DNA of 64,000 bases from Cephalotrichum gorgonifer (Eukaryota; Ascomycota; Sordariomycetes; Microascales; Microascaceae). The notes under the pieces are model-generated. The model had not been told where the DNA came from, did not search any database, and saw nothing but the letters and a program-made list of their open reading frames with translations. Shown here piece by piece: positions 12,791 to 22,516 of the stretch. Every line of letters begins with the position of its first letter. The first letter of the stretch is position 1. A program made the position numbers and the translations under genes. Where the stretch lies: assembly GCA_900312665.1 (NCBI GenBank), contig ONZQ02000001.1, positions 1,328,940 to 1,392,939 on the forward strand. The letters run 5' to 3'.

Positions 12791-13646
12791 ATGGCTTCTC
12801 GATTCGTTTCCACGGGGACGATAGACCCCACGAGCGGGCTCCACGTCGAGGGTGGCGCCGAGGCGGCGACCGGAAAGGCGGCGGCGGCGGCGTCGTCGCA
12901 GCCCGCGATAGGGGAGGACAGGAGAAACAAGAAGGCGTGGGAGGCGGTGCAGAAGGAGGTGGAGGACGAGAGGAGGAGGAGGAGGGAGGCGGAGAAGGAG
13001 ACGGACGGGAAGAGCTTGTATGAGATTCTGCAGGAGAACAAAGGTAATTTTTTAACCCTCCTCTAATCGCCCCTCCCCCCTTTATCCCCTTCTGGAAACA
13101 TAGAGAAGACTAGTCTATAGAGGCTAAAACAAGACGACCACCTCCCCCACAGCCGCCAAGCAGGCTGCCTTTGAGGAGAAGACCAAGCTGGGGAACCAGT
13201 TTCGCGCGCTAGACGACGACGAGGCGGAGTTCCTCGAGGACGTGCGGCGGTCCAAGAGGGACGAGGAGGAGAGGATACGCCTCGAGACGGAGGAGGTGCT
13301 CAGGGCCTTCCGGGAGGCGCGGAAGGGCGACGCGGCCGCGGAGGGTGAGGGCGGGGGCGAGGTGGAGGAGGAGGACTGGGGGGTTGGCAGGAAGAGGAGG
13401 AGGAGGGAGAAGGAGGTGAAGGGGGTTAAGAGGAGGGTGAGCTCGAGCGCCAGGGAGGGGGAGGGTACGAGGAGGGAGAGCGTCGAGGAGGGGAAGGTGA
13501 AGGGTGCAGAGGCGGAGACGCTGACGGTGAAGCTGTCTGAGAGTGAGAAGAAGCCACCGTCGCCGCCGACAACGACGTCGCAGCCGAAGCCGAAGCCGAA
13601 GCTGGGGGGGCTGGTGGACTATGGGTCTGATGATGAATCGGAGTAA
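12791..13646 (+). CDS. FAM192A/NIP30 (Fyv6 N-terminal domain) family protein, probable spliceosome factor
   Basis: Two exons, 12791-13043 and 13153-13646, encode 248 residues. The 109-nt intron (13044-13152) has a GTAATT donor and CACAG acceptor, and the splice joins the reading frame. The N-terminal domain carries the family signature: SLYEILQENK, then AAKQAAFEEKTKLGNQFRALD, then DDEAEFLEDV. The tail is charged (Arg, Glu and Lys rich, with a probable nuclear basic stretch GRKRRRREK). It ends in a LVDYGSDDE motif, also typical of the family. Human FAM192A (PSME3IP1) binds PA28-gamma and coilin. Yeast Fyv6 acts in the second catalytic step of splicing and 3' splice-site choice. Whether this copy has the spliceosomal role, the proteasome-activator role or both cannot be read from sequence. 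It is convergent with TIM54, 301 nt away. Confidence 0.85.
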
Positions 13647-13947
13647 GGAGTTGACTTCTATTCGGTCAAGTAAAATGTTTTCGGGCTCCCAGTCTATATG
13701 CAACATATCCCTCTCGGGCCACCCCGTAGTAGCCCCCCCTTCAGAGGAATCTATAATAGTACACGGCTGCTGCGCGCCCCCTCCTTCCTTCCCGTATATC
13801 ATCGACATTGTGTCCAAACAGCCACAAGCACTCATCACCAAAGTATTACTTATACAACCACAGCAAAGCACCACTCCCCCCCAGACCCCGGCCCCAAATC
13901 CATTCTGTTATACAATAAGCACCCTAGTGGGAACGGGTGGCTCGAAA

Positions 13948-15444
13948 TCAATCCGACTCGTTCGATATATCCCCGACATTGGGACTCCACTTCTTGCCTC
14001 CAATCTGCTCCACCCCCCAGCCGTACAGCTGCCTCAAGCTCCCCTTGATCCACCCCTCGATCTCCGCCTCCGGCACCACCACCTCCTTCGCGAGCTGCTC
14101 GTGCTCGGGCAGGAGCTCGAAGCGCCTCATGCGCGACACGATGCGCGGGTCCGCCACGACGGGCACAGGCCAGATCTTCTCCTTCGGCGGCCCCGCGGGC
14201 AGCTCCTCTCCGTTCTTCTCGGCCTCCTTCTTCTCCTCCTCCGCGGTCTTGAAGACAGACTTGGGCCAGTACTTCTCCTCCTTCTCGAGCGCCTTGGTCT
14301 GCGGGTACTCCTCGGAGCCGTTATCCCAGTCGCGCGCGGCGGCGAAGCAGATGGCGGCGACCTCGCGGCCGGTGCTGTCGGCCAGCTTCCGGCGGTTGAG
14401 GAACCACATGAAGCGCGTCCAGGTGGCGGAGAAGCCGAGGACGTGGGGGAACTCTATGGGCGTCGAGGGGTTGAACTCGGCGGGGATCTGGTGGGGGAGC
14501 GAGGCGGATGAGTAGTCCGCGGTCGAGTTGTACGAGGGGGGCTGCGGCGGCCGGTCGGGCTTCTTCTCGTCCGCCTCCTCCTGCTTCGCCGGTTCCTCCT
14601 TGGCGCTGTCAGCGCCGTCCTTCGCCTCCTGCGGCGCGGCGTCCGCCTCGAGTGCCTTGGGCGGCTCGGGGAGTACCGGGGGGTCTAGGGGACCCAGCCA
14701 CCCCTCGTGCAGGCCGCGGATGTACTCCTTCCACGTGTGGCGGCCGAGCACGAGGTCGCCCTTGATGCCGTCATACTCGCGGATACCGCTCCTCTGCCTC
14801 GACTCCAGGATGGCCTTGTCGTTAGTGGCGAGCACCTCCTCGTCGGGCCTCTCGACTTCCTTCCTAGACCTCCGTATCTTCTCGGCGACGGCGGCCCTCA
14901 CGTCACCCTGCTGCCTCCCCTGGACGAACTCCCAGTCCAGCCCCGAGGCGGCCAGGACGGGCCTCACGTACTCGATGAAGTGGTCCTGGGCGATGCGCAG
15001 CCCGTCGCCGGGGGGGCTCTCGAGGAACACGGTGATTTTGCGCGGGAGCTCGTTGGGGTTCCGGAGCGGCTGGTCCGCGAGGGGGGCCACGACGCGCGCC
15101 CACTTCGCCGTCGCGCGCTTCTTCTCGCGCTTGTCGTAGATGATGGCGGCGGATAGGCCCGACGTGAGGGCCCAGAAGATCATCCAGTTGCGGGACGGGA
15201 GCTTCTTCGGGAGGTTGGGGATGCCCATCATTCGGAGGGCGGGGTTCCCGGAGGGCTTGGTCGGGGGTTTCGGGGCAGCGTCGGCGGCGGCGGCGGCGGA
15301 CGGGGTGCTTTTCGCCGCGTTGCTAGCAGCTCCGGCCTGGTCGGTCATGTTAGCGAGGAAGAAGCGTTTGGGGAAAGGGGGGGGGGAGGTCGAACCACCC
15401 GGACGAAAGCTTACAGAGTCTGCCGGAGGCTTCGTATCAGCCAT
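13948..15444 (-). CDS. tim54: Tim54, mitochondrial inner-membrane TIM22 translocase subunit
   Basis: Tim54 is a subunit of the TIM22 complex, which inserts carrier proteins into the mitochondrial inner membrane. The N-terminal conserved block reads NPALRMMGIPNLPKKLPSRN followed by a single membrane segment (WMIFWALTSGLSAAIIYD, about residues 61-78) and a basic flank KREKKRATAKWARV. This is followed by the conserved PRKITVFLESPPGDGLRIAQDHF region and an acidic, charged linker. The frame is open from 15444 to 13948 (498 codons). I believe 15414-15337 is a 78-nt intron, with GTAAGC donor, GCTAAC branch site and CAG acceptor, whose length is a multiple of three and which contains no stop. The spliced product is 472 residues: exon 1 is 15444-15415 and exon 2 is 15336-13948. 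The alternative is translation through the segment, or starting at an internal Met inside it. Confidence 0.92.
   Translation of the reverse strand: MADTKPPADSVSFRPGGSTSPPPFPKRFFLANMTDQAGAASNAAKSTPSAAAAADAAPKPPTKPSGNPALRMMGIPNLPKKLPSRNWMIFWALTSGLSAAIIYDKREKKRATAKWARVVAPLADQPLRNPNELPRKITVFLESPPGDGLRIAQDHFIEYVRPVLAASGLDWEFVQGRQQGDVRAAVAEKIRRSRKEVERPDEEVLATNDKAILESRQRSGIREYDGIKGDLVLGRHTWKEYIRGLHEGWLGPLDPPVLPEPPKALEADAAPQEAKDGADSAKEEPAKQEEADEKKPDRPPQPPSYNSTADYSSASLPHQIPAEFNPSTPIEFPHVLGFSATWTRFMWFLNRRKLADSTGREVAAICFAAARDWDNGSEEYPQTKALEKEEKYWPKSVFKTAEEEKKEAEKNGEELPAGPPKEKIWPVPVVADPRIVSRMRRFELLPEHEQLAKEVVVPEAEIEGWIKGSLRQLYGWGVEQIGGKKWSPNVGDISNESD
15337..15414 (-). other. Probable in-frame intron of TIM54
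   Basis: On the minus strand the segment begins GTAAGC and ends GCTAACATGACCGACCAG, so a good donor, branch site and acceptor are present. It is 78 nt (26 codons) with no stop. Retention would therefore add 26 residues rich in Pro, Ser and Phe between the tenth codon and the conserved N-terminus, with no disruption downstream. Intron length is typical of the other genes here. Confidence 0.75.
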
Positions 15445-17181
15445 CCTCGCGGGTGTGAGTGTGTGTGTGTCGCGGAGTATAGATTATAGATAAGGAGTCT
15501 CGTATGAGATGCGTGATAGCGGAATGATAATAAGAGGACTATAGAAGCAGAATATTATTGCTGGCTGTGCTATATCCGCCAACGGTTCAGAACCATCGCG
15601 ATGGTTCAACGCTAGCGCCAAGGCTCTGGAGATTGTCCTTGTGCGAAACTTTTCTTCAAATCCAGCTTATCGCGCTTATCTGGGTGTAGACACCTGGCAA
15701 ACCTCTTGACAGTTGGCAGGATCTTACCGGCTGATGATTTACCAGGCAGCTGATGAATATATTTGACAGCTGGCGGCCAAAATGCGCCACCCAGGAACGA
15801 ACTCTGCCCGAACGAGGCGTTCTCACCAGGGTCCAGATGGCTCGTGCATCCGGCGAGCCGCTGTTGCAGATGGGTCCCCTGAAACAAAACACTCCCTTGC
15901 ATACTAACCTGTAGCAGCCACTGGAGCAGCCTCCGTGAGGCTATGTTTGTTGATCACGAATGGATCTTCTTCTCATGTCAAGAGAGCAGGACGCGTCGAA
16001 CCCAGGAAACCACCAAAAGAAGCGACATGCCTTTCCGCCATTTCTGAGTGCGCAGCAAGGTCGTCGCACCTCGAGAAGACCCTGTTCGGATTCGGACTGC
16101 AGCGACGTTAGACACATGTCGATTACCTGCTGTTTGCAGCACCCAATACGTACACCCTCCCACAGGCTGCTTCGATGTCGGGTTCTACTCCCGTTCTATG
16201 CATGTATCCTGACTTGTAACGGAGTTACTCCATCCATTGGTGCTGTCGCACACGGTGGGCTCGGAGACAAACCTGGGAACGGCGGCGCGTCGATTTTAGG
16301 CTAGAGTAACCCCGCAAGCGGGTGACTTTGGGGGATGTTTGCTGTCGTACGGAGTACGAGAGGTACGCCCCTGGTCCGTCCGTCCATCCTTGTATTATGC
16401 GGTGTGATGTTCGAGTAACGGCCCACGCCGCGGGCCGAGTTGCGGGATTCACAGCCGGTGTGGATACGAGCTCGGCATGCAGGGAGGGGGTTCAGTCCTT
16501 CGCCTTCATGCAAGTACGAGTATTCAGTAGTTCCAGCCGGGTCTTTGGGGTGGCCGCAGTGGTAATCTCAGCCCTTCGTCTCTTTCTACTATGGCCCAAG
16601 TGGCGGTCTGAAGTGAATACTCACGTGGATGGTGCTTCGGGCGCTACGGAGAAGAAGGTTGAAAAGCCTGTCCGTAACTACTCGGACGTCTTAAGAGTCA
16701 GTAGGTACTCGTCTACTCATGGAAAAGTGAGTATGAGTACTCGTACACATAGATGTCTCCTTCCTCTGTCCTACTCGAGCCTACGAGAGTCGGTCAATTG
16801 GGCCTGTCTATCCCCACTCCCCCCATCTGCTTCGAGGAAGCTACTACCATACTTCGAACGAGTACACTTATACAAGAACACTGATCTCCTATCCACTCGG
16901 AAGAAAGTCCTTCGTGCCCCGGTGGTAATGGTTTCTTTCCCCAGGTCAGGTCAGGCACCAGCAAAGATTCTCTTGTCAACCAATATAGCGTGCGTGCAAT
17001 GTGATAGGTGTGTGTATTGTACATGTATGCCATGTCCATAGGACAAACTGCTCCAAGCCAGATTATTCCACTCCTTTCCAAAGCTGTGGGTGTGGCTGTG
17101 GATTGGCTACAATGTAGAGTGGTTCCTGGGGCCTGGAGTACTCAATTGGGAGGGACCAGCCGGTGCTAAACCAGGAGCGAT
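15445..17181. other. Intergenic spacer between TIM54 and the COT1 leader
   Basis: No supportable gene. The spacer contains an 18-bp perfect palindrome (15590-15607). It also has several GTAC-type motifs (16347-16360, 16511-16521, 16735-16746). A 96-codon minus-strand frame at 15612-15902 resembles nothing I know. The TIM54 promoter must lie in the first few hundred bases. Confidence 0.5.
15590..15607. repeat. 18-bp perfect palindrome
   Basis: GAACCATCGCGATGGTTC reads identically on both strands. It lies about 145 bp upstream of the TIM54 start. It could be a dimeric transcription-factor site or simply chance. No second copy was noticed. Confidence 0.7.
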
Positions 17182-18065
17182 GGCGCCCCTGTGGTTGCCC
17201 CTCCACAAAAAGCACTGTTCAGCACAAGATCCGAGACCCCTCTACCTCCACCGCCGCCAAGCACTTACTGGACCCCTTGCCACTCATCTGTAGTTAGTTA
17301 TTCCCCCTCCTCCCCCAATTTCTTTGCCTAGGACTCAGGGGAGGTCTCAACCCGTGTTTCTCCCTCACTGTTGCACACCTCTGGCCTTGTCTTCCTTACC
17401 TTTCGAGGGGATCCCTTTTTGAAATAGCCAGCTTAGCCAAGCGCTTTTTCTTTCGCCCTTTTGTCTGTCCACTTCACCAGAGAAGAAGAATTCTGTACTT
17501 TCGCAGAGAGTGTAAAGCCACCTGTAAGTTATCCTTGCCAGTCTTCCGACTGCTGATTTCGAGGATTGTCCTAGCACCCCAAACCCAAAACCCATTCCCC
17601 AAATCACACACCCATTTGTCCCTAATTATACCCCTCGATTCTTCCTCACCCAAAGAGTCTCGTCTCTGGTATCCAAGACTTTGATCCAACCCGGTCACTA
17701 CCATTACGAACGCTAGTCATCCCGCCCCTGTTTGTTCGTATCCCAGTCCTAACTGTCTATTCTCTATTCACACCCTCCTTGTCCTGCGACATCTTCTGTC
17801 AAGCATTAGAGTCAAGTGCTAAAAGATACTAACTGACTTGTAGCTGGCTGGACGTGCCTTCCCTACTAGCCAAACAAGGCAACGTTCCTTCCTGTCTACT
17901 AGGTACCGCACACACCCAACCTATCGCCGGCCTGTTCCCCGCCTACTCCATATCTCCCTCGCACCTTCCAACTCACACACACGCGACAAACCATAACCCT
18001 CCCACAATTCCACATCCGCTCCTGCGAACAGTACCTTTCTGTTGAAAGGGATCACGTTCGCCAGA
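17182..18065 (+). promoter_or_regulatory. Promoter and ATG-free 5' leader of COT1
   Basis: From the ATG near 17180 to the COT1 start at 18066 there is no ATG on the plus strand (about 884 nt). The stretch is C/T-rich. It includes a strong candidate leader intron, annotated separately. The absence of upstream start codons argues that most of this stretch is transcribed leader. In Neurospora, cot-1 is known to give transcripts with different 5' ends, which fits a long leader. Confidence 0.55.
17524..17843 (+). other. Candidate intron in the COT1 5' leader
   Basis: The segment starts with a consensus donor GTAAGT at 17524. It carries a perfect TACTAAC branch sequence at 17827-17833 and ends with a TAG acceptor at 17841-17843, 10 nt past the branch site. 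At 320 nt it is longer than coding introns here, as is usual for leader introns. It contains no ATG. Confidence 0.55.
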
Positions 18066-20280
18066 ATGGATACGAATACCAATAACAACCGCCTCTTCCT
18101 CAACTTTAACGGCAATGACCGGCTGGTAGCGAACGATCGAACCTACCCCACCACCCCCTCCACCTTCCCTCAGCCTGTCTATCCGCCTCAGCAAGCCACC
18201 CAGCAAGCCGGCGGGATGCACTCGTCTCAACAACAGTACGCTGGCTACACCGGTGGCGGCGGTGGCGGCGGTCAGGCTGGCCCCGACTACTTCGTGCAGC
18301 AAAACCAGTATCAGCAGCAGCAGCAGCAGCAGTACCAACAACAGCAGCCCCTCGCCTCATACGGTTCCGCCCAAAATGCTGCTTACCAGCCGCGCTCTGG
18401 GACGCCCGGGACCAACGACCCCAACACCGGTCTGGCTCAGCAGTTTTCTCAGCTCGCCCCAGGCAGGGCGGGTGCGGGTGGCTATGGCGGCATGCCCTCC
18501 TCGCAACGACCCCGGACCGCCAACGCTCCTGGCCAGTCGTCGTATGGAGGAGGCTACATGAATGCCCCCCCTGTGCCGTCGCAGAACTCCGCTCCCGTAT
18601 TCCAGCCTGCTCCTGAGCGCAACCCCGACAAGTATGGCCCCAATGCCAACAATAACCAGAAGCGCTGCTCTCAGTTGGCCGCAGACTTCTTCAAGGACAG
18701 CGTCAAGCGTGCGCGCGAGAGGAACCAGAGGTAAGACGGGCCCTTCTATCTATTGTGGTCCATCCGCTCTCGACACCTGCGCCTACCGGTGTCTTGGTAG
18801 AACAAGCCACTAACCTCTTTCTCTCTCTCTCCTGCGTATAGGCAAAGCGAGCTGGAACAGAAGCTTCAGGACCCCAGTCAGCCTCCGGCGAGGCGCGAGC
18901 AGCTCTGGGCGACCCACGGCCGCAAGGAGGGCCAGTACCTGCGCTTCCTAAGGACCAAGGACAAGCCGGAGAACTACAACACAATCAAGATCATCGGGAA
19001 GGGCGCCTTTGGTGAGGTCAAGCTCGTGCAGAAGAAGGCAGACGGCAAGGTCTACGCCATGAAGTCTCTGATCAAGACGGAAATGTTCAAAAAGGACCAG
19101 CTAGCCCACGTTCGGTCTGAGCGAGATATTCTGGCCGAGTCTGACAGCCCCTGGGTGGTGAAGCTCTTCACCACGTTCCAAGACTCCTACTTCCTGTACA
19201 TGCTTATGGAGTTCTTGCCTGGCGGTGACCTGATGACGATGCTCATCAAGTACGAAATCTTCTCCGAGGACATCACACGGTTCTACATTGCCGAAATCGT
19301 CCTTGCCATCGACGCTGTCCACAAGCTCGGATTCATCCACCGGTATGTTGTATCCGATGGAGCCCTTTAGGGCGAAGCACGATGGAGATGGATGCTAACA
19401 CACTTCCACCAGAGACATAAAGCCCGACAACATCCTTCTCGACCGTGGTGGCCATGTCAAGCTGACCGATTTCGGTCTCTCAACGGGTTTCCATCGACTC
19501 CACGACAACACATACTACCAGCAGCTTCTCCAAGGCCGCTCCACGCGGCCCAGGGGTGACCGCACCTCGGTTGCCATAGACCAAATCAACCTCACCGTCA
19601 GCAACCGCTCACAGATTAACGACTGGCGACGCTCCCGACGACTGATGGCCTATTCCACCGTGGGAACTCCCGACTATATCGCTCCCGAGATCTTTACGGG
19701 CCAAGGATACACCTTCGACTGCGACTGGTGGTCCCTCGGAACTATCATGTTCGAGTGTCTCGTCGGCTGGCCGCCTTTCTGCGCGGAGGACCACCACGAC
19801 ACCTACAGGAAGATTGTCAACTGGAGGCAGACGTTGTACTTCCCGGACGACATTCAGCTGGGTGTTGAAGCCGAGAGTCTAATTCGAAAGTGAGTAAATC
19901 CTGGCCCCGTTCCCGTTCCCGTTCCGGCCTCGCGGCCTTGTAGTAGTAGCCCGGGTAGCTAACCGCTCGGCAGCCTCGTTTGCAACACGGAGAACAGGCT
20001 CGGTCGTGGCGGTGCCCACGAGATCAAGCAACATAGTTTCTTCCGCGGCGTCGAGTTCGAAAGCCTACGCCGCATCCGGGCGCCGTTCGAGCCCCGATTG
20101 ACCTCCAATATCGACACGACGTACTTCCCTACGGACGAGATCGACCAGACCGACAACGCTACTGTGCTCAAGGCGCAGGCGATATCGCAGGGACGGGCGC
20201 CCGCTGTCGAGGAGCCGCCGGAGATGAGCCTTCCATTCATCGGATATACCTTCAAGCGGTTCGATAACAACTTCCGATAA
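18066..20280 (+). CDS. cot-1: COT1, NDR-family serine/threonine protein kinase
   Basis: Four exons (18066-18730, 18842-19342, 19413-19889, 19974-20280) encode 649 residues. The N-terminus is low complexity: a Gly run and a Gln-rich stretch near residues 60-100. Next comes the NDR N-terminal regulatory (Mob-binding) region (CSQLAADFFKDSVKRARERNQR). The AGC kinase domain has the glycine loop GKGAFGEV, catalytic Lys296, Asp390 in HRDIKPDN, and DFG at 408-410. A long basic insert of NDR type precedes TVGTPDYIAPE. NRSQINDW is the activation-segment site. The C-terminal hydrophobic motif is FIGYTFKRF, target of an upstream Ste20-type kinase. COT1 (yeast Cbk1, animal NDR) controls hyphal tip growth and cell separation with a Mob partner. 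All three introns have GT/AG ends and restore frame at R222, R389 and N548. Confidence 0.97.
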
Positions 20281-21303
20281 TCGGTTTCCTCAAGACCTTG
20301 AGGGACAGGGTAGTCCATCTGGGCGGGACCAAGATGGACATGAGGGGGGGGGTTACGAGGGGGAGTGAGATATGGTCAAACTAGGAAGGATTGCAGATGG
20401 GGAGAAGAGCGAAGAAAGACTTGGAGGGTTGGGAAGACAGACGGGAGAGCACGAGGAATGGGCATATTTACGGGATGTGTCACTCTTGCACTTTTTTCAG
20501 AGATAGAGAGCGAAGTATGCATGTAGCGTGCAGAGTTTCGAGGGGCTTGTGTAGCCCGCTTCCCGCTCATGGTCTAGTTTAAGAAACAAACACGTATCGT
20601 GAGAAAGAAAGGGGGAAAAGACATCGAAGTAAGCGCGTGAGTGGTGTTGTGTGTCTCCTGTGCAAGGCGGATCGTAGTGGCCAAGGGAGAGGGTAGAAAG
20701 AGAGAAGTAGGACCACCCTGTGGCCTGTGGCCTGTGGACTGTGCTAGGTGCTTCTTCAAAGTACTAGTGAGCGTTGCCATGATATGGTGTGGGGGGTGTA
20801 GAAGACGAGGGGAAAAGCCACGGGTGATCTAGAGGCTGGGGGACATGGTATCAGCTTTGAATTCACTAGGCTTTCACGGGACCTCCTGGGGAATAGCTTC
20901 CAAGTAATTTTGTTACATGGTACACTAGGGACGTGTCGTGCCGCCTCTGGCTAAGGTTACAAATGGCCCCGTCCACTTCTCATGGGACACTCACTGTGTC
21001 TCGTTTTCCGTATCTTCTGCCGCCCCTTCCCCCGCCGGGAGTAGGAATCCGTTCCGCTCTTTGGCTCAAGCGTATCCCCCATTACCCCCTTCTTCCCCCC
21101 TTATACTGGCGTTCAAGATTGTTCTTTGGCCGGGGCAAAGAATGTCTTTGGAGTCCTAAACCCCCTTGACTACTCCCTCCCATATCCCATTCTGATGATA
21201 TCGTAAAAATCTAGTTCCCAACAAACACCGAACAAAAAAAGAAATCCCAAAACTCGAACTCAAAAATCGAAGGCCCTGTTTTTTTTCACCTGCCTTCTCT
21301 CTC
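20281..21303. other. Intergenic spacer between convergent COT1 and SF3A2
   Basis: Both neighbours end here, so the stretch should hold two 3' UTRs and terminators. I see no gene. A short direct duplication of TGTGGCC lies near 20720-20740. Confidence 0.5.
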
Positions 21304-22029
21304 TCACTTCCCAGCCGCCAATCCAGGCGCGGCATTGAACCTCTCCTCCCTCTCCGTCATGAACATGATCTGCACCCAGAACTCCCTCGCGTCGACGTCC
21401 CAGAAGGAGAACTGCTTCTCGCCCCTCCTGTCCAGCTCCCGCGCGGGTATCTTGAAGCCGACGGTCTCGTACGGCTCCGCCGCCACCAGCAGGTACTGGA
21501 AGGCCCTGTCCGGCTCCTCGACCCTCTGCGTGAAGGCGTTCATCACCTGCCACCTCGGCGCGTCGTCGGGCGGCGCGTCTGGGAACTGTAGCTGGAACAG
21601 CAGGCCCTCCTGCCTCGTCACGGGATCCCGCACCTTCATCACCTTGTAGCCCGGCCGCCCGATCTTGACCGCCGCCCGGCGCTGGTGCGACCCCACGACG
21701 CCGACGGGGAGGCCCGTGGCCGGGTCGACCTCGCCGGCCCGGCTCCCCCTCCCCTCCTTCTGCTCCCGCGCCGCGCGACGCGCGAGGTTCGTCTGGTGCT
21801 TCTTCCCCTGCGTGTGCGCGAGGTAGCTCCCGTCGTTCTGGTGCACCGTCAGGCAGAGGCGGCACTCGAAGGATCCGACGTGGTTCTTGAAGAAGTAAGG
21901 GTCCTTCTCGGGGTTGATGGTCTCGAGGGCGAGCATGCGCAGGCGCTCACGGCGGTCGGCGTTCGAGGCCGACTTGGAGGCGACGCCGCCACCGCCGAAC
22001 TTGGAGCCCGCGCGGTTCTGGTAGTCCAT
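21304..22029 (-). CDS. PRP11: Splicing factor 3A subunit 2 (SF3a66/Prp11/Sap62), U2 snRNP
   Basis: A single exon of 241 residues. The N-terminus starts MDYQNRAGSKFGGGGVAS, then a conserved RRERLRMLALETINPEKDPYFFKNH block. A C2H2 matrin-type zinc finger follows (FECRLCLTVHQNDGSYLAHT, His pair completed by GKKHQTN, about residues 54-78), and then the conserved C-terminal SF3A2 domain ending near FWVQIMFMTEREERFN. The protein is part of the SF3a trimer of the U2 snRNP. It contacts the branch-site region of pre-mRNA during A-complex formation. The Pro-rich heptad tail of the animal protein is absent, as expected for fungi. The gene is convergent with COT1. One of three splicing-related genes in the window. 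Confidence 0.97.
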   Translation of the reverse strand: MDYQNRAGSKFGGGGVASKSASNADRRERLRMLALETINPEKDPYFFKNHVGSFECRLCLTVHQNDGSYLAHTQGKKHQTNLARRAAREQKEGRGSRAGEVDPATGLPVGVVGSHQRRAAVKIGRPGYKVMKVRDPVTRQEGLLFQLQFPDAPPDDAPRWQVMNAFTQRVEEPDRAFQYLLVAAEPYETVGFKIPARELDRRGEKQFSFWDVDAREFWVQIMFMTEREERFNAAPGLAAGK

Positions 22030-22516
22030 TTTGGGTGATGGTGGTTGTTGTGCTCGAGTGATATGGTTGGTTCGATTCGGTTAACTGTTTCGCGATAGGC
22101 TTTTCGTGTCAAAATTATGAAGCGAGGAGCGCGGTTACTCGTCAGATGGTGGCTAATTGTTGAACTTTGGCCGTCGTCGGTGGATGGCTAGAGAGACAGA
22201 GAGTTGAGTTCGTGACAGAGGTAGCTCAAATTTACCGAATATTCTCCGGCGGCATCTTAACCTCACTCCTGCTCCATTTTGAGACATGACATGCAAAAAG
22301 AGGGCTGAAACTTCTACGTAATCGCTACCACCACTTGCGGGAAACAAGTTAGGAGGCGTTCGTCCGTCCCCCTGATATAGCCAATCAATCAGTGATGGGC
22401 TTGGTTCAGCCGTAGACTACAAGTACAGATATCCTGCTGTACTAACTAACTACCTTCCGCATATGTCCAACCAGGATCCATTTTTTGCCAATAGCACGAA
22501 TATAACTTAGCCAGGT
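22030..22516. other. Short intergenic spacer SF3A2 promoter / MED16 3' end
   Basis: About 490 nt separate the 3' end of MED16 (upstream on this strand) from the start of SF3A2. Both genes run on the minus strand. No coding feature is seen. The stretch nearest 22030 is the presumed SF3A2 promoter and leader. Confidence 0.5.

Noticed and set aside
13543..15156. Long plus-strand frames opposite TIM54
   Set aside because: Antisense shadows of the GC-rich TIM54 exon. They lack homology and have repetitive Leu/Arg composition.
15612..15902. 96-codon minus-strand frame, possibly a gene fragment
   Set aside because: No recognisable domain, no splice-consistent extension and no leader features. I could not separate it from a chance open frame.
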